Shown here: piece by piece, positions 6,683 to 16,116 of the stretch
Numbering within the stretch: position 1 is the stretch's first letter
Layout: each line of letters opens with the position of its first letter
Assembly: GCF_900105585.1 (NCBI RefSeq)
Contig: NZ_FNRT01000002.1
Location: 1,612,001 to 1,676,000 of the forward strand
Direction of reading: 5' to 3'
Length of the DNA stretch: 64,000 bases
Source: Nocardioides exalbidus
Lineage (GTDB): Bacteria > Actinomycetota > Actinomycetes > Propionibacteriales > Nocardioidaceae
Program-made: the position numbers and the translations under genes
The notes under the pieces: generated by a model
The model's input: only the letters and a program-made list of their open reading frames with translations
What the model was told of the DNA's origin: nothing
Databases searched by the model: none

Positions 6683-7981
6683 ATGAGCCGATGGACTGCC
6701 AGCCAGGTCACCGAGGTCGCGCCCGACGCGGCCTCGTTGTCCGCCGGGCGCAAGCTCGCCGTGCCGGGGCCGTGGCGCGAGACCGGGTGCAACGACGTCC
6801 TCGTGTGGGGACAGTGCCAGGGCAGCGGCAAGACGCCCTACCAGGTGAGCGTCGACCTCACCGGGCCCGCCTACCGGTGCTCGTGCCCGAGCCGGAAGTT
6901 CCCCTGCAAGCACGCGCTGGCGCTGCTGATGCTGTGGTCCGAGGGGGCGATGGACGAGTCCGGCTCCGTGGCCGCCTTCGCCGAGGAGTGGGCCGCCCAA
7001 CGCGCCGAGAAGGCGGCCGCGCCCCCTCGTGCGGCGTCGGAGAAGCCGGTGGACCCGGCGGCCCAGGCCAGGCGCGTCGAGCAGCGGCTGGCCCGGATGG
7101 ACGCGGGCATCGACGACTTCCGCCTGTGGCTCGCCGACCTCGTGCGCGGTGGCTTCGCGGCCGCCCGGACGCAGCCGTACTCGTTCTGGGACACCGCCGC
7201 CGCGCGGCTCGTCGACGCCCAGGTGCCCGGGCTGGGGGAGCGGGTCCGCGAGGCCGGCTCGCAGGTGCACGCACGCGCCGACTGGGCGACGTACCTGCTC
7301 GCAGAGGTCGGGCGCTGGTGGACCGTCACCTGCGCGTGGCAGGGCCGCAGCGGCCTCGACGCCGACGAGATGGCCGACGTGCGCGTCGCGGTCGGCTGGG
7401 CGCAGCCGAGCGAGGAGGTCCGCGACGGCGAGCGCCGACCGGGCCCGTGGACCGTGCTCGGCGCCCACCGCAGCGACGACGGCAAGCTCCAGCAGCAGCG
7501 CACCTGGCTCGCCCACGACGACGGCGAGGTGGTGACCGTGCTCGACTTCGCCGGCTACGGCCAGGCCCTCGCGGTGCCCCAGCTCAGCGGTGCGCGGCTG
7601 CACGTCGACGTCTCGCGCTACCCCGGCTCCCTGCCTCGGCGCGCGCTCTTCACCGACCCGCCGACCGGTGCCGACCCGGTCACCGACCTCCCGGGTCGCA
7701 GCACGCTCGCGGAGGTGCACGCGGCGGCTGCCGCAGCCCTCGGACGTACGCCGTGGCGCGACCGGCACCCGGCCGCCCTGGCCGGTGTGCGGCTGGTCGG
7801 CGAGGGCGACGAGTGGCACGTCAGCGACGCGACGGGATCCGTGCCCGTGGCACCCGGATCGCCGGTCTGGACCCTGCTCGCCCTCAGCGGTGGGGAGCCG
7901 GTCGACGTGTTCGGTGAGCTCGAGTCGGGCGTGCTCCGGCCGTTGTCGGTCTGGCTGGACGACCGGGTGGTGGGCCTGTGA
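6683..7981 (+). CDS. SWIM zinc finger protein, first gene of the MoxR/VWA operon
   Basis: 432 residues from ATG at 6683. The SWIM motif C-x-C-x6-C-x-H is at 66-77 (CSCPSRKFPCKH), which binds zinc and usually DNA or protein. Downstream residues 80-140 are charged and helical, and the rest is an alpha/beta region without a named domain. It is followed by DUF5691, MoxR-type ATPase, DUF5682 and VWA genes, every junction overlapping or within 16 bp, so the five act as one unit. A similar set is known as the yehQ/yehM/yehL/yehP group in Escherichia coli (SWIM, uncharacterised, AAA+, VWA), whose job is unknown. The SWIM protein is a likely nucleic acid or client reader. Confidence 0.88.
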   Translation: MSRWTASQVTEVAPDAASLSAGRKLAVPGPWRETGCNDVLVWGQCQGSGKTPYQVSVDLTGPAYRCSCPSRKFPCKHALALLMLWSEGAMDESGSVAAFAEEWAAQRAEKAAAPPRAASEKPVDPAAQARRVEQRLARMDAGIDDFRLWLADLVRGGFAAARTQPYSFWDTAAARLVDAQVPGLGERVREAGSQVHARADWATYLLAEVGRWWTVTCAWQGRSGLDADEMADVRVAVGWAQPSEEVRDGERRPGPWTVLGAHRSDDGKLQQQRTWLAHDDGEVVTVLDFAGYGQALAVPQLSGARLHVDVSRYPGSLPRRALFTDPPTGADPVTDLPGRSTLAEVHAAAAAALGRTPWRDRHPAALAGVRLVGEGDEWHVSDATGSVPVAPGSPVWTLLALSGGEPVDVFGELESGVLRPLSVWLDDRVVGL

Positions 7982-9474
7982 GCGGCCTCGAGCAGTGGCT
8001 CGCCGACGTCGCGACGACCGCGCTCGTCGGCACCGCCCGTCGTGACGCGCCCGGAGCCCCCGCGGAGCTCGGGGTCCGGCCTGCGGCCGATGCTCCTGCC
8101 GAGCACCGGCTGCTGGACGGGGCCGCGCTGGTCGACGCCCTCGCGCGCGCCGGTGCGCGGCTGCCCGACGCGCTGCCTGCCACGGAGGTCGCTCCGCCCG
8201 AGGACCTCCCCGTGTGCAGCGACACGGCGGCCCAGCTGCTCCACCTCCTCCTGACCCAGCCGCCGGTGACCAAGGCGACGCGCGACGACCTCGTCGTGGA
8301 GTGGCTGCGACTGGCCACCGCCGCCGGCCAGCGGGCACCGTCGTGGCTGCTGCCCGGCCTGCTCGCGTTCGCCGCCGGCCGCCGACACGTCGCACGCGCC
8401 CTCGGTACGGCGCCGGGCGAGCGTGGAGCGTGGCTCGCGGCCCTCAACCCGGACTGGGCCTCGCTGCTGCTCGACGACGACTCGCTCGCGCTGGCCGGTG
8501 TCGCCGACGACTGGGTCGAGGTGTGGCCGACCCTGCCGACCGCGCAGGCGGTGCCGGCGTTCGAGGCAGGTCGCCGGGCCGACCCCGCCGCGGCGCGCGA
8601 GCTGCTCGCCTCGGAGTGGGACGGGCTGTCGGCCAAGGTGCGCAGCGAGGCGCTGCAGGCACTCCGCAGCGGGCTGTCGCTCGACGACGAGCCGCTGCTC
8701 GAGCGGGCGCTGGACGACAAGGCGAAGTCCGTGCGCGACGTCGCCGTCCGGATGCTCGACCGGCTCCCCGGGAGCGCCCGCGGCGCGCGGATGGCGGAGC
8801 GGCTGCGCGGCCTGGTCCGGGTGAAGGGCACCCTCGTGCGGCACCTCGAGGTCGACGTCCCCGATGCTCCCGACCAGGCCGGGGTCCGTGACGGCCTCAC
8901 CGCGCCCGGCCGCGGCGCGACGGTCCCGCCGACCACCTGGCTCGCCCAGGTCGTCCACGCCGCGCCCCTCGAGACCTGGACCGACCTCACCGGTCGTGCT
9001 CCGGCGGCGACCCTCAAGATGGTGCGCGACAAGGACGTGCTCACCTGGCTGGTCGACGTCGTCCTCGCGCGCCGCGACCGGGAGTGGGCCGCCGCCCTCG
9101 TCGACCAGGGGCGCCCCGACGCCCGGCTGCTCGCCCTCCTGCCCGACGAGACCCGGAGTGCGTTGCTCGGCACCTGGGTGCTCCGGCCGCCGCAGGGCCT
9201 CGACCTCCCCGCGTTGCTCAACGCCGCCCCGCGCCCCTGGCCCGACGACCTCGCCCGCACGGTGCTCCGCGCGATCCAGGGCCAGGGCAGCACCTCGCGG
9301 CTCGCCCTGGTCGCGGGCCCGATGCTCGCCTCCGCACTCCCGCCGTCGTCCGCGCCCGAGGTCCGGGCCGCGCTCGACCGCGTTCCCGAGGACGCGACGT
9401 ACCTCCGCCGCGCCCTCACCGAGACCCTGCAGCTCCACGCGTTCCGCACATCCCTCACGGAGGCCTTCAGATGA
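7978..9474 (+). CDS. DUF5691 family protein (HEAT-like)
   Basis: 498 residues from GTG at 7978, overlapping the SWIM stop as GTGA. The sequence opens LEQWLADVATTALVGTARR, typical of DUF5691, and continues as pairs of Leu/Ala-rich helices (for example LSAKVRSEALQALRSGL and DKAKSVRDVAVRMLDRLPGSARG) resembling HEAT or ARM repeats. No catalytic motif is visible. In this conserved cluster it is best seen as an adaptor or scaffold for the ATPase. Its stop overlaps the ATPase start (ATGA), which implies fixed stoichiometry. Confidence 0.85.
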   Translation: MSGLEQWLADVATTALVGTARRDAPGAPAELGVRPAADAPAEHRLLDGAALVDALARAGARLPDALPATEVAPPEDLPVCSDTAAQLLHLLLTQPPVTKATRDDLVVEWLRLATAAGQRAPSWLLPGLLAFAAGRRHVARALGTAPGERGAWLAALNPDWASLLLDDDSLALAGVADDWVEVWPTLPTAQAVPAFEAGRRADPAAARELLASEWDGLSAKVRSEALQALRSGLSLDDEPLLERALDDKAKSVRDVAVRMLDRLPGSARGARMAERLRGLVRVKGTLVRHLEVDVPDAPDQAGVRDGLTAPGRGATVPPTTWLAQVVHAAPLETWTDLTGRAPAATLKMVRDKDVLTWLVDVVLARRDREWAAALVDQGRPDARLLALLPDETRSALLGTWVLRPPQGLDLPALLNAAPRPWPDDLARTVLRAIQGQGSTSRLALVAGPMLASALPPSSAPEVRAALDRVPEDATYLRRALTETLQLHAFRTSLTEAFR

Positions 9475-10571
9475 CCACCAGCCAGCCACCCGCCGAGGGC
9501 GTGCTCCGCCAGCACGCCGAGGACGCCTACGCCGACGAGCTCGCCGCCCTGGCCGCGGTCGACGACCGACCGAGGCCGCCCTCGTGGAAGCTGTCTCCGT
9601 GGGCGGTGGCGACCTACGTCCTCGGCGGCGAGCTGCCCGACGGCACCACCATCACGCCGAAGTACCTCGGCCAGCGACGCCTCGTCGAGGTCGCGATCTC
9701 CTCGCTCGCGACCGACCGGGCACTGCTCCTGCTGGGCGTGCCCGGCACCGCGAAGTCGTGGCTCGGCGAGCACCTCGCCGCCGCCATCAGCGGGCGCTCG
9801 ACGCTGGTCGTGCAGGGCACGGCCGGCACCCAGGAGGAGGCGCTGCGCTACGGCTGGAACTATGCGCGCCTGCTCGCCGAGGGCCCGTCGCGGGAGGCGC
9901 TGGTCGCCGGCCCGGTGATGCGGGCGATGGAGACCGGGTCGATCGCCCGCATCGAGGAGCTCACCCGCATCCCCTCCGACGTGCAGGACGCGCTGATCAG
10001 CATCCTGTCGGAGAAGACGCTGCCGATCCCCGACCTCGACGCCGAGGTGCAGGCCCGTCCCGGCTTCAACGTGATCGCCACCGCCAACAACCGCGACAAG
10101 GGCGTCAACGACCTGTCCTCCGCGCTGCGCCGCCGCTTCAACACCGTCGTCCTGCCGCTGCCCGACTCCCTCGAGCAGGAGGTCGAGATCGTGCGCACGC
10201 GCGTCGCGTCGCTCGGCGCCTCGCTCGAGCTGCCGGCCGACCTCGCGTCGCTATCGGAGATCCAGCGCGTCGTGACGGTCATGCGCGAGCTGCGCAGCGG
10301 CGTCACCGCCGACCAGCGCACCACCATCAAGTCCCCGAGCTCCACGCTCTCGACCGCCGAGGCGATCTCGGTGATGACCAACGGGCTCGCGCTCGCCGCC
10401 CACTTCGGCGACGGCACGGTCCGGGCCGCCGACGTCGCCGGCGGGCTGCTCGGTGCGGTGGTCAAGGACCCGGTGCAGGACCAGCTCGTCTGGCAGGAGT
10501 ACCTCGAGACGGTGGTGCGCAACCGCAAGGAGTGGAGCGACCTCTACCGCGCGTGCCGGGACCTCGGCTGA
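9471..10571 (+). CDS. MoxR-type AAA+ ATPase (YehL-like)
   Basis: 366 residues from ATG at 9471. Walker A is GVPGTAKS at 89-96. The Walker B region reads SIARIEELTRIPSDVQDALISILSEK, with Glu162-Glu163 where most MoxR proteins have Asp-Glu. Sensor 1 is ATANN at 203-207 and the arginine-finger segment is SALRRRFN at 218-225. MoxR ATPases work with VWA-domain proteins as chaperone-like or metal-insertion remodelling machines; the VWA partner is two genes downstream. Residues 1-40 form a helical extension before the core. The Asp-to-Glu change may be normal for this subfamily, so activity should not be assumed lost. Confidence 0.92.
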   Translation: MTTSQPPAEGVLRQHAEDAYADELAALAAVDDRPRPPSWKLSPWAVATYVLGGELPDGTTITPKYLGQRRLVEVAISSLATDRALLLLGVPGTAKSWLGEHLAAAISGRSTLVVQGTAGTQEEALRYGWNYARLLAEGPSREALVAGPVMRAMETGSIARIEELTRIPSDVQDALISILSEKTLPIPDLDAEVQARPGFNVIATANNRDKGVNDLSSALRRRFNTVVLPLPDSLEQEVEIVRTRVASLGASLELPADLASLSEIQRVVTVMRELRSGVTADQRTTIKSPSSTLSTAEAISVMTNGLALAAHFGDGTVRAADVAGGLLGAVVKDPVQDQLVWQEYLETVVRNRKEWSDLYRACRDLG

Positions 10572-10587
10572 GCAGGCCGGCCCGACC

Positions 10588-12870
10588 ATGACCGTCGACG
10601 TCTACGGCGTACGCCACCACGGCCCCGGCTCCGCCCGGGCCGTGCTCGGCGCGCTCGAGCAGCAGCCTCCCGACCTGCTGCTGGTCGAGGGCTGCCCCGA
10701 GCTCGACGGCATCGTCGACCTGCTCGGCGACCCCGACATGGTGCCGCCGATCGCCGGGCTGGTCTACGCCGTCGACGAGCCGCGGCTCGCGACCTTCTAC
10801 CCCCTGGCCCGCTTCTCACCGGAGTGGGTGGCGATCCGCTGGGCGCTCGCCCACGGCGTGCCGGTGCGCTTCCTCGACCTGCCCGCGGCCCACTCGTTCG
10901 TGCTCGCGACGACAGCGCGCGAGGTCGGGGCGAACGACCTCGACGACGCGGAGCCGCCGGCAGCCAGGCTCGACCCGATCGGCACGCTGGCGGCCTCGGC
11001 GGGCTACGACGACGCCGAGCGGTGGTGGGAGGACGCGGTCGAGCAGCGCCACGACTCCCCGGCCGAGCGCTTCGACGCGATCCGCGACGCGATGGCGTCC
11101 GTGCGCGAGGCCGACGCGCGCCCGCAGGACGATCCCGACGTGCTCGACAACGCGCGGCGAGAGGCGTGGATGCGACGGATCCTGCGCGCAGCGATCAAGG
11201 AGTCGCCGGAGGCCCGGATCGCCGTCGTGTGCGGCGCCTGGCACGCTCCCGCCCTCGTGCCCGCCGACTTCCCGCCGGCGTCGCGCGACCAGGCGCTGCT
11301 GACGAAGCTCCCCCGCACCAGGGTGGCGACAGCCTGGACGCCGTGGACGGCGGGGCGGCTCAGCTACGCCTCGGGCTACGGCGCCGGCGTCGGCGCACCG
11401 GGGTGGTACCAGCACCTCTTCGACCACATGACCGGGCCCGACCCCGATCCCCGCGACCTGGCGACCACCTGGCTGGTGCGGGTGGCGCGCACCCTGAGGG
11501 AGGAGTCGCTCGACGCATCGACGGCCTCGGTGGTCGAGGCGGCCCGGCTGGCCGAGACCCTCGCCACCGTGCGCGGCCGGCCGTCGGTCGGGCTCAGCGA
11601 GCTCGACGACGCCGCCCAGACCGTGCTCTGCGAGGGGTCGCGGCTGCCGCTCGACCTCGTGCACGAGCGACTCGTCGTCGGCCAGGAGCTCGGCACGGTC
11701 CCCGAGTCGGCTCCGGTCGTCCCGCTCGCGGCCGACCTGGCCCGGCAGCAGCGTGCCCTCAAGCTCAGGCCCACCGCCGCGGTGCGCCAGGTCGACCTCG
11801 ACCTGCGCCGGGAGTCCCAGCTGGCGCGCTCGGTGCTGCTGCACCGGCTGGTCCTCCTCGGAGTGCGGTGGGGCGAGCCGGCCGACACCGGCCGCACCAC
11901 GGGCACGTTCAAGGAGAGCTGGTCCCTGGAGTGGCGGCCCGAGCTCGCGGTCGACCTCGTGGAGGCCGGGATCTGGGGTACGACGGTCGCCGCGGCAGCC
12001 GCGGCACGGGCGGCCGACCGGGCCGCGAAGGCCGCCGACCTGGTCGAGCTCGCCTCCTTGGTGAGCGCCTGCCTGACCGCCGACCTCCCCGACGGGATCG
12101 GCGCCGTGCTCGACGCGCTCGACGCACGCGCGGCGGTGCAGCACGACGTACCTGCCCTGCTCGCCACCGTCGAGCCGCTCGCCCGCACCTGTCGCTACGG
12201 CGACGTGCGCGGCGTCGACACCGCGCGGGTGCACGCGGTGCTCGGGGCCACCGTGCTCCGCGCCTGCGTCGGCCTGCCCATGGCGTGCGCGAGCCTCGAC
12301 GAGGACTCGGCCGAGGTGATGGTGAAGGCGGTCGCCGGCGCACAGCGGGGCCTCGCGCTGCTGGCCGACGACGAGCTCGACTCGGCGTGGGCGGAGGCGA
12401 TGGAGTCGGTGTCGGCTCCCGAGCACGTCGCCGGCGCCGTGGCCGGGCGGGCCACGCGGATCCTGCTCGACGGCGGCCACCTCGACTCCGACGCCGCCGC
12501 GCACCGGATGGGTCGCCGGCTCTCGCTCGCAGCGTCCGCGCCCCAGGCCGCGGCCTGGCTCGCCGGCTTCCTCGCCGGCGACGCCGTGCTGCTGGTGCAC
12601 GACGCGGTGCTCCTCGGGCTGGTGGACACGTGGATCGACGGGCTCGACGAGACGACCTTCGAGGACCTGCTGCCGCTGGTGCGGCGCACGTTCTCCGAGT
12701 TCAGCAAGGCCGAGCGACGCACGATCGGCGAGCAGGTCTCGCGACTCGGCGGTCCCGACGAGGTTCGCGCCGGAGCGGTCGACCTCGACGTCGACCGGGC
12801 CGCACCCGCCGTGCACGCCGTGGCCCGACTGATCGGCTGGGAGGTGGTGGACCGTGACGGAGCAGCCTGA
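10588..12870 (+). CDS. DUF5682 family protein
   Basis: 760 residues from ATG at 10588, 16 bp after the ATPase gene. The N-terminus MTVDVYGVRHHGPGSARAVLGAL and the LLVEGCPELDGIV and CGAWHAPAL segments mark DUF5682; the RHHGPGSA and ..VEGCPE.. motifs recall the TraB/PrgY/erythromycin-esterase-like layout with conserved His and Glu, but no activity is established. The C-terminal half is alanine-rich helical repeat. It is encoded between the ATPase and the VWA protein and its stop overlaps the VWA start by 17 bp. It is probably the effector or substrate-binding arm of the complex. Confidence 0.85.
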   Translation: MTVDVYGVRHHGPGSARAVLGALEQQPPDLLLVEGCPELDGIVDLLGDPDMVPPIAGLVYAVDEPRLATFYPLARFSPEWVAIRWALAHGVPVRFLDLPAAHSFVLATTAREVGANDLDDAEPPAARLDPIGTLAASAGYDDAERWWEDAVEQRHDSPAERFDAIRDAMASVREADARPQDDPDVLDNARREAWMRRILRAAIKESPEARIAVVCGAWHAPALVPADFPPASRDQALLTKLPRTRVATAWTPWTAGRLSYASGYGAGVGAPGWYQHLFDHMTGPDPDPRDLATTWLVRVARTLREESLDASTASVVEAARLAETLATVRGRPSVGLSELDDAAQTVLCEGSRLPLDLVHERLVVGQELGTVPESAPVVPLAADLARQQRALKLRPTAAVRQVDLDLRRESQLARSVLLHRLVLLGVRWGEPADTGRTTGTFKESWSLEWRPELAVDLVEAGIWGTTVAAAAAARAADRAAKAADLVELASLVSACLTADLPDGIGAVLDALDARAAVQHDVPALLATVEPLARTCRYGDVRGVDTARVHAVLGATVLRACVGLPMACASLDEDSAEVMVKAVAGAQRGLALLADDELDSAWAEAMESVSAPEHVAGAVAGRATRILLDGGHLDSDAAAHRMGRRLSLAASAPQAAAWLAGFLAGDAVLLVHDAVLLGLVDTWIDGLDETTFEDLLPLVRRTFSEFSKAERRTIGEQVSRLGGPDEVRAGAVDLDVDRAAPAVHAVARLIGWEVVDRDGAA

Positions 12871-14098
12871 CCAGGACAGCGCACCCGACTCCGGTCCTGC
12901 GGCGAGCCGCGGGCGGCTGGTGCGGTGGCGCCTCGTGCTCGGTGGCGGTGAGGCCGACGGCCTGTCCGGCCCCGACGGACCGCCCGCGGCCGGTGGCGGG
13001 CCGGGGATCGCGCTGTCCGAGGCCGACCAGCGGCGCGACGCGGCCCTCGACGCGCTCTACGGAGGCGACCGCAAGGCCGGGCTCGGTGGCTCGGCTCCGC
13101 GGGTCTCGAGGTGGCTCGGCGACATCCGGACCTACTTCCCCTCCTCGGTCGTGCAGGTGATGCAGGGCGACGCGATGGACCGGCTCGGGCTGCGCCAGAT
13201 GCTCCTCGAGCCGGAGATGATGCGGTCCGTCCAGCCCGACGTCGGGCTCGTGAGCACCCTCATCGGCCTGGGCAGGGTGATCCCGGAGCACTCCCGCGAG
13301 ACCGCCCGCGCGGTCGTGCGCCTCGTGACCGACGAGCTCGAGGAGCGGCTGCGTCAGCGCACGGTTCAGGCCGTGACAGGAGCGCTCGACCGGTCGGCGC
13401 GGACGCGACGACCGCGGTGGCGAGACGTCGACTGGCGTCGCACCGTGGCGGCCAACCTCAGGCACTACCTGCCCGAGCACCGCACCGTCGTGCCCGAGCG
13501 ACTCGTCGGCTACGCCCGCCGCTCCACCCAGGTCGAGCGCCAGATCATCCTCTGCATCGACCAGTCGGGCTCGATGGCGGAGTCGATCGTCTACAGCTCC
13601 GTCTTCGGTGCGGTGCTCGCCTCGATCCGCTCGGTCGAGACCCGGATGGTCGTCTTCGACACCGAGGTCGTCGACCTCACCGACGAGATCGAGGACCCGG
13701 TCGACGTGCTCTTCGGCGTGCAGCTCGGCGGCGGCACGGACATCAACCGGGCGCTGGCCTACTGCCAGGGCAGGATCACCCAGCCGGCCGAGACGGTGCT
13801 CGTGCTGATCAGCGACCTCTACGAGGGCGGCATCGCCGAGGAGATGATCCGTCGCGCCCGCTCCGTCGTCGACTCCGGCGCCACCATGATCGCGCTGCTC
13901 GCGCTGAGCGACTCGGGCCAGCCGTCGTTCGACGCCGCGCACGCCGCGGCGCTGGCGGAGATCGGCGTGCCGTCGTTCGCCTGCACCCCCGACCTGTTCC
14001 CGGACCTGATGGCCGCCGCCATCGAGCGCCGCGACATCGGGGAGTGGGCCTCGGCGCACGACATCGTGACGACCCACGAGACCACCCCGCCGGCCTGA
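12854..14098 (+). CDS. VWA domain protein, partner of the MoxR ATPase
   Basis: 414 residues from GTG at 12854, overlapping the previous gene by 17 bp. Residues 1-60 are Gly/Pro/Asp-rich and flexible, 60-225 are helical, and the VWA (Rossmann-like) domain occupies about 228-400. Its metal-ion-dependent adhesion site is intact: DQSGS at 236-240, Thr295 in GGGTD, and Asp321 in ISDLYEGG. VWA proteins of this kind bind clients or the ATPase through the metal site. No signal peptide or membrane helix is present, so the complex is cytosolic. It closes the operon; the next gene faces the other way 4 bp later, so there is little room for a terminator. Confidence 0.92.
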   Translation: MTEQPDQDSAPDSGPAASRGRLVRWRLVLGGGEADGLSGPDGPPAAGGGPGIALSEADQRRDAALDALYGGDRKAGLGGSAPRVSRWLGDIRTYFPSSVVQVMQGDAMDRLGLRQMLLEPEMMRSVQPDVGLVSTLIGLGRVIPEHSRETARAVVRLVTDELEERLRQRTVQAVTGALDRSARTRRPRWRDVDWRRTVAANLRHYLPEHRTVVPERLVGYARRSTQVERQIILCIDQSGSMAESIVYSSVFGAVLASIRSVETRMVVFDTEVVDLTDEIEDPVDVLFGVQLGGGTDINRALAYCQGRITQPAETVLVLISDLYEGGIAEEMIRRARSVVDSGATMIALLALSDSGQPSFDAAHAAALAEIGVPSFACTPDLFPDLMAAAIERRDIGEWASAHDIVTTHETTPPA

Positions 14099-14102
14099 GG
14101 GG

Positions 14103-14738
14103 TCAGGACTCCCAGGCGGGCCCGGTGCCACCCAGGCGTGCGACCAGCCGGCGGCCGACGAACCCGGCGTTGGCACGGCGTACGTCCTGGGGCACCTCGG
14201 GGAGGTTCTCCTCCCAGTCCAGCAGCGGTGAGCCGCGCAGCTGGGACATCCGCGCGGGGCGACCGAAGAAGAACGGGTGGGCGTGAGCCCCGCCGTCGCC
14301 GTAGCGACCCATGTGGCAGCGCCCGACGCTCGGCAGCTCCTCGACGGCCGCGGTGATCGCGACGATCAGCCGCCCCATCTCGGCGGCCAGGTCGTCGGGG
14401 AGGTCGGCGATGTCGTGGTGGGCCCGCGGCTTGAGGATCAGCGTGACCGGCAGCTTCATGGCGACCTCGGAGACGAGCCAGCGCTCGTTGCTCCAGGCGA
14501 CCCGGGCATCCTGGTCGGGCGTGGGCGGAGCCTGGCAGGGGCAGTCGGCCGGGTCCTCGCCGACACGGTCGGGCTCGACGTCCGACAGCGGCTCGAGCGG
14601 CTTGATCCGCAGCCCGTCGAGCTCGTAGGGGTAGATGAACCAGCCGGGCATCTCCTCGATCGCCACGGTCAGGCGACCCTCGTCGTCGGTCGCCGCGGCG
14701 ACGCGTGCGTAGTACTCCTCGATCGACTCCGGCTCCAT
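14103..14738 (-). CDS. HIT-like domain protein
   Basis: 211 residues from ATG at 14738 (an upstream start at 14795 is possible). A central part, LPVTLILKPRAHHDIADLPDDLAAEMGRLIVAITAAVE, followed by GRCHMGRYGDGGAHAHPFFFGRP, has the order of the histidine-triad superfamily: strand, 'RAH' turn, long helix, then H-x-H-x-hydrophobic. The HxH is present but the third His is replaced by Phe. HIT proteins act on nucleotides or sugar-nucleotide bonds; substrate is not predictable here. A cluster DCPCQAP near residue 84 could bind metal. It is convergent with the VWA gene. Confidence 0.6.
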   Translation of the reverse strand: MEPESIEEYYARVAAATDDEGRLTVAIEEMPGWFIYPYELDGLRIKPLEPLSDVEPDRVGEDPADCPCQAPPTPDQDARVAWSNERWLVSEVAMKLPVTLILKPRAHHDIADLPDDLAAEMGRLIVAITAAVEELPSVGRCHMGRYGDGGAHAHPFFFGRPARMSQLRGSPLLDWEENLPEVPQDVRRANAGFVGRRLVARLGGTGPAWES

Positions 14739-14804
14739 GCCCGGAGTGTCCCACCTCACTGGCGAGAGCGGTCGCCCCGACGTGTGGACGACCACCGGGA
14801 TCCG

Positions 14805-15926
14805 TCAGGTGGCGGTGCGCGCCGACATCTCTGGGACGGTGGTTCCTTCCCCGAGTTGCGAGGCGCGGCCGGTGCCGGTGCGGTCCTTGAGCGCGAGGAA
14901 CGGTTGCTCGATGTATCGGTAGGACAGCGGCACGATCACCGCGGTGAGAGCCATCGCCAGGAGACGGGGTGGCCACGTGTCCAGCCCGGCCTCAGCATCG
15001 ATCGTGGTGAAGATCGGAAAGTGCCACAGGTAAAGCCCGTAGGACCGCTTGCCGACCTCGACGAACCCCTTGCTCGCGAGGACCCGGTGGAGGGATCCGG
15101 CAGTGCGGTGGACCGCCGTGATGGTGCCGCAGGTCAGCAGTGCCACCACTGGCCACACGAGGAGAATGTCGGTCTCCAGGGACAGGGAGCCCCACGACCC
15201 CACGAGCACCAACAAGAGGATCGATACCCAGCCCATGGCAGACCGGCTGAGGGACGCGTACCTCTGGCGGCGGCCTTCGATGAGAACCGCAAGCAGTGCT
15301 CCGGCCAAGAGCTCCACGGCGCGAGTTGGAGTGGCGTTGTAGACGAGACTCGCCGACACGCCACCGGCGAGCAGGATTGCGGCCAACAGGTACGACGCCA
15401 TCACCAGCATGCTGATCAGAATCGCCAGGAGGTCGCGGCGTCCTCTCGCCACACGCGTGAGGAACACCAGAACGATGGGCCAGCCGATGTAGAACTGTTC
15501 CTCGATCGAGAGCGACCAGGTGTGCCCCAGTGCGCCGAGACCAACGCCCAGACCACCGACAGCCCAGTTCGCCACGTAGAAGGCGCTGAAGAGTGCGCCC
15601 TTCAACGTGCCGCCGCTGTCGATGACGACGTCGGCCAGCACCGCCGCCACAACCACGGCCACGTACGCCGGGAAGAGCCTGAGGGCACGCCGCAGGTAGA
15701 AGACGCGGTAATCGACGCCACCGATCCGACGGACCGAGCTCAGGAGAATGCCGGTGATCAGGAACCCGCTGAGTGTGAAGAAGACATCCACGCCTATCCC
15801 GCCGTTGGCGAACCCCGGTATGCGCGCATGAAAAAGCAGGACCAGGGTCGCGGCGATTGCGCGGATGCCGTCCAACGCCGGCTCATGGCGTGGCGACGCC
15901 GTCGCGGCGGGAGTCGTGTCACTCAT
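14805..15926 (-). CDS. Acyltransferase family 3 membrane protein (OafA/YrhL-like)
   Basis: 373 residues from ATG at 15926. It opens with LDGIRAIAATLVLLFHA (the conserved R and H of acyltransferase-3), then GIGVDVFFTLSGFLITGIL, and shows about ten hydrophobic helices with SIEEQFYIGWPIVL in the middle. This family moves acetyl or other acyl groups onto surface sugars, peptidoglycan or lipids from the inner leaflet. There is no C-terminal SGNH domain. The gene has visibly lower GC and more relaxed third positions than its neighbours, which suggests recent acquisition. No glycan genes are beside it. Confidence 0.88.
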   Translation of the reverse strand: MSDTTPAATASPRHEPALDGIRAIAATLVLLFHARIPGFANGGIGVDVFFTLSGFLITGILLSSVRRIGGVDYRVFYLRRALRLFPAYVAVVVAAVLADVVIDSGGTLKGALFSAFYVANWAVGGLGVGLGALGHTWSLSIEEQFYIGWPIVLVFLTRVARGRRDLLAILISMLVMASYLLAAILLAGGVSASLVYNATPTRAVELLAGALLAVLIEGRRQRYASLSRSAMGWVSILLLVLVGSWGSLSLETDILLVWPVVALLTCGTITAVHRTAGSLHRVLASKGFVEVGKRSYGLYLWHFPIFTTIDAEAGLDTWPPRLLAMALTAVIVPLSYRYIEQPFLALKDRTGTGRASQLGEGTTVPEMSARTAT

Positions 15927-15961
15927 CGCGAGCTCGGGAGTCGTCGCGCAGACGCGTTGGT

Positions 15962-15986
15962 GTCAGCATGACAACAGCCTGCTGAC
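15962..15986. promoter_or_regulatory. Inverted repeat GTCAGCA-N11-TGCTGAC
   Basis: It lies 36-60 bp upstream of the acyltransferase start and downstream of the SDR gene. The arms are perfect 7-mers. It could be an operator for the acyltransferase or a weak terminator for the SDR transcript. Confidence 0.35.
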
Positions 15987-16116
15987 CCTGCGGAGCCATC
16001 ATCGCCGCGCGTTGGAGGGCTCCCCACCATTGGGTAGGCAGCGCCTCGATCGGAAGCAGCACAGCCAGATGATGATCGAGCCGTGTGGTCGCGATCCGGT
16101 TGCGGCGTCTCCCGCC

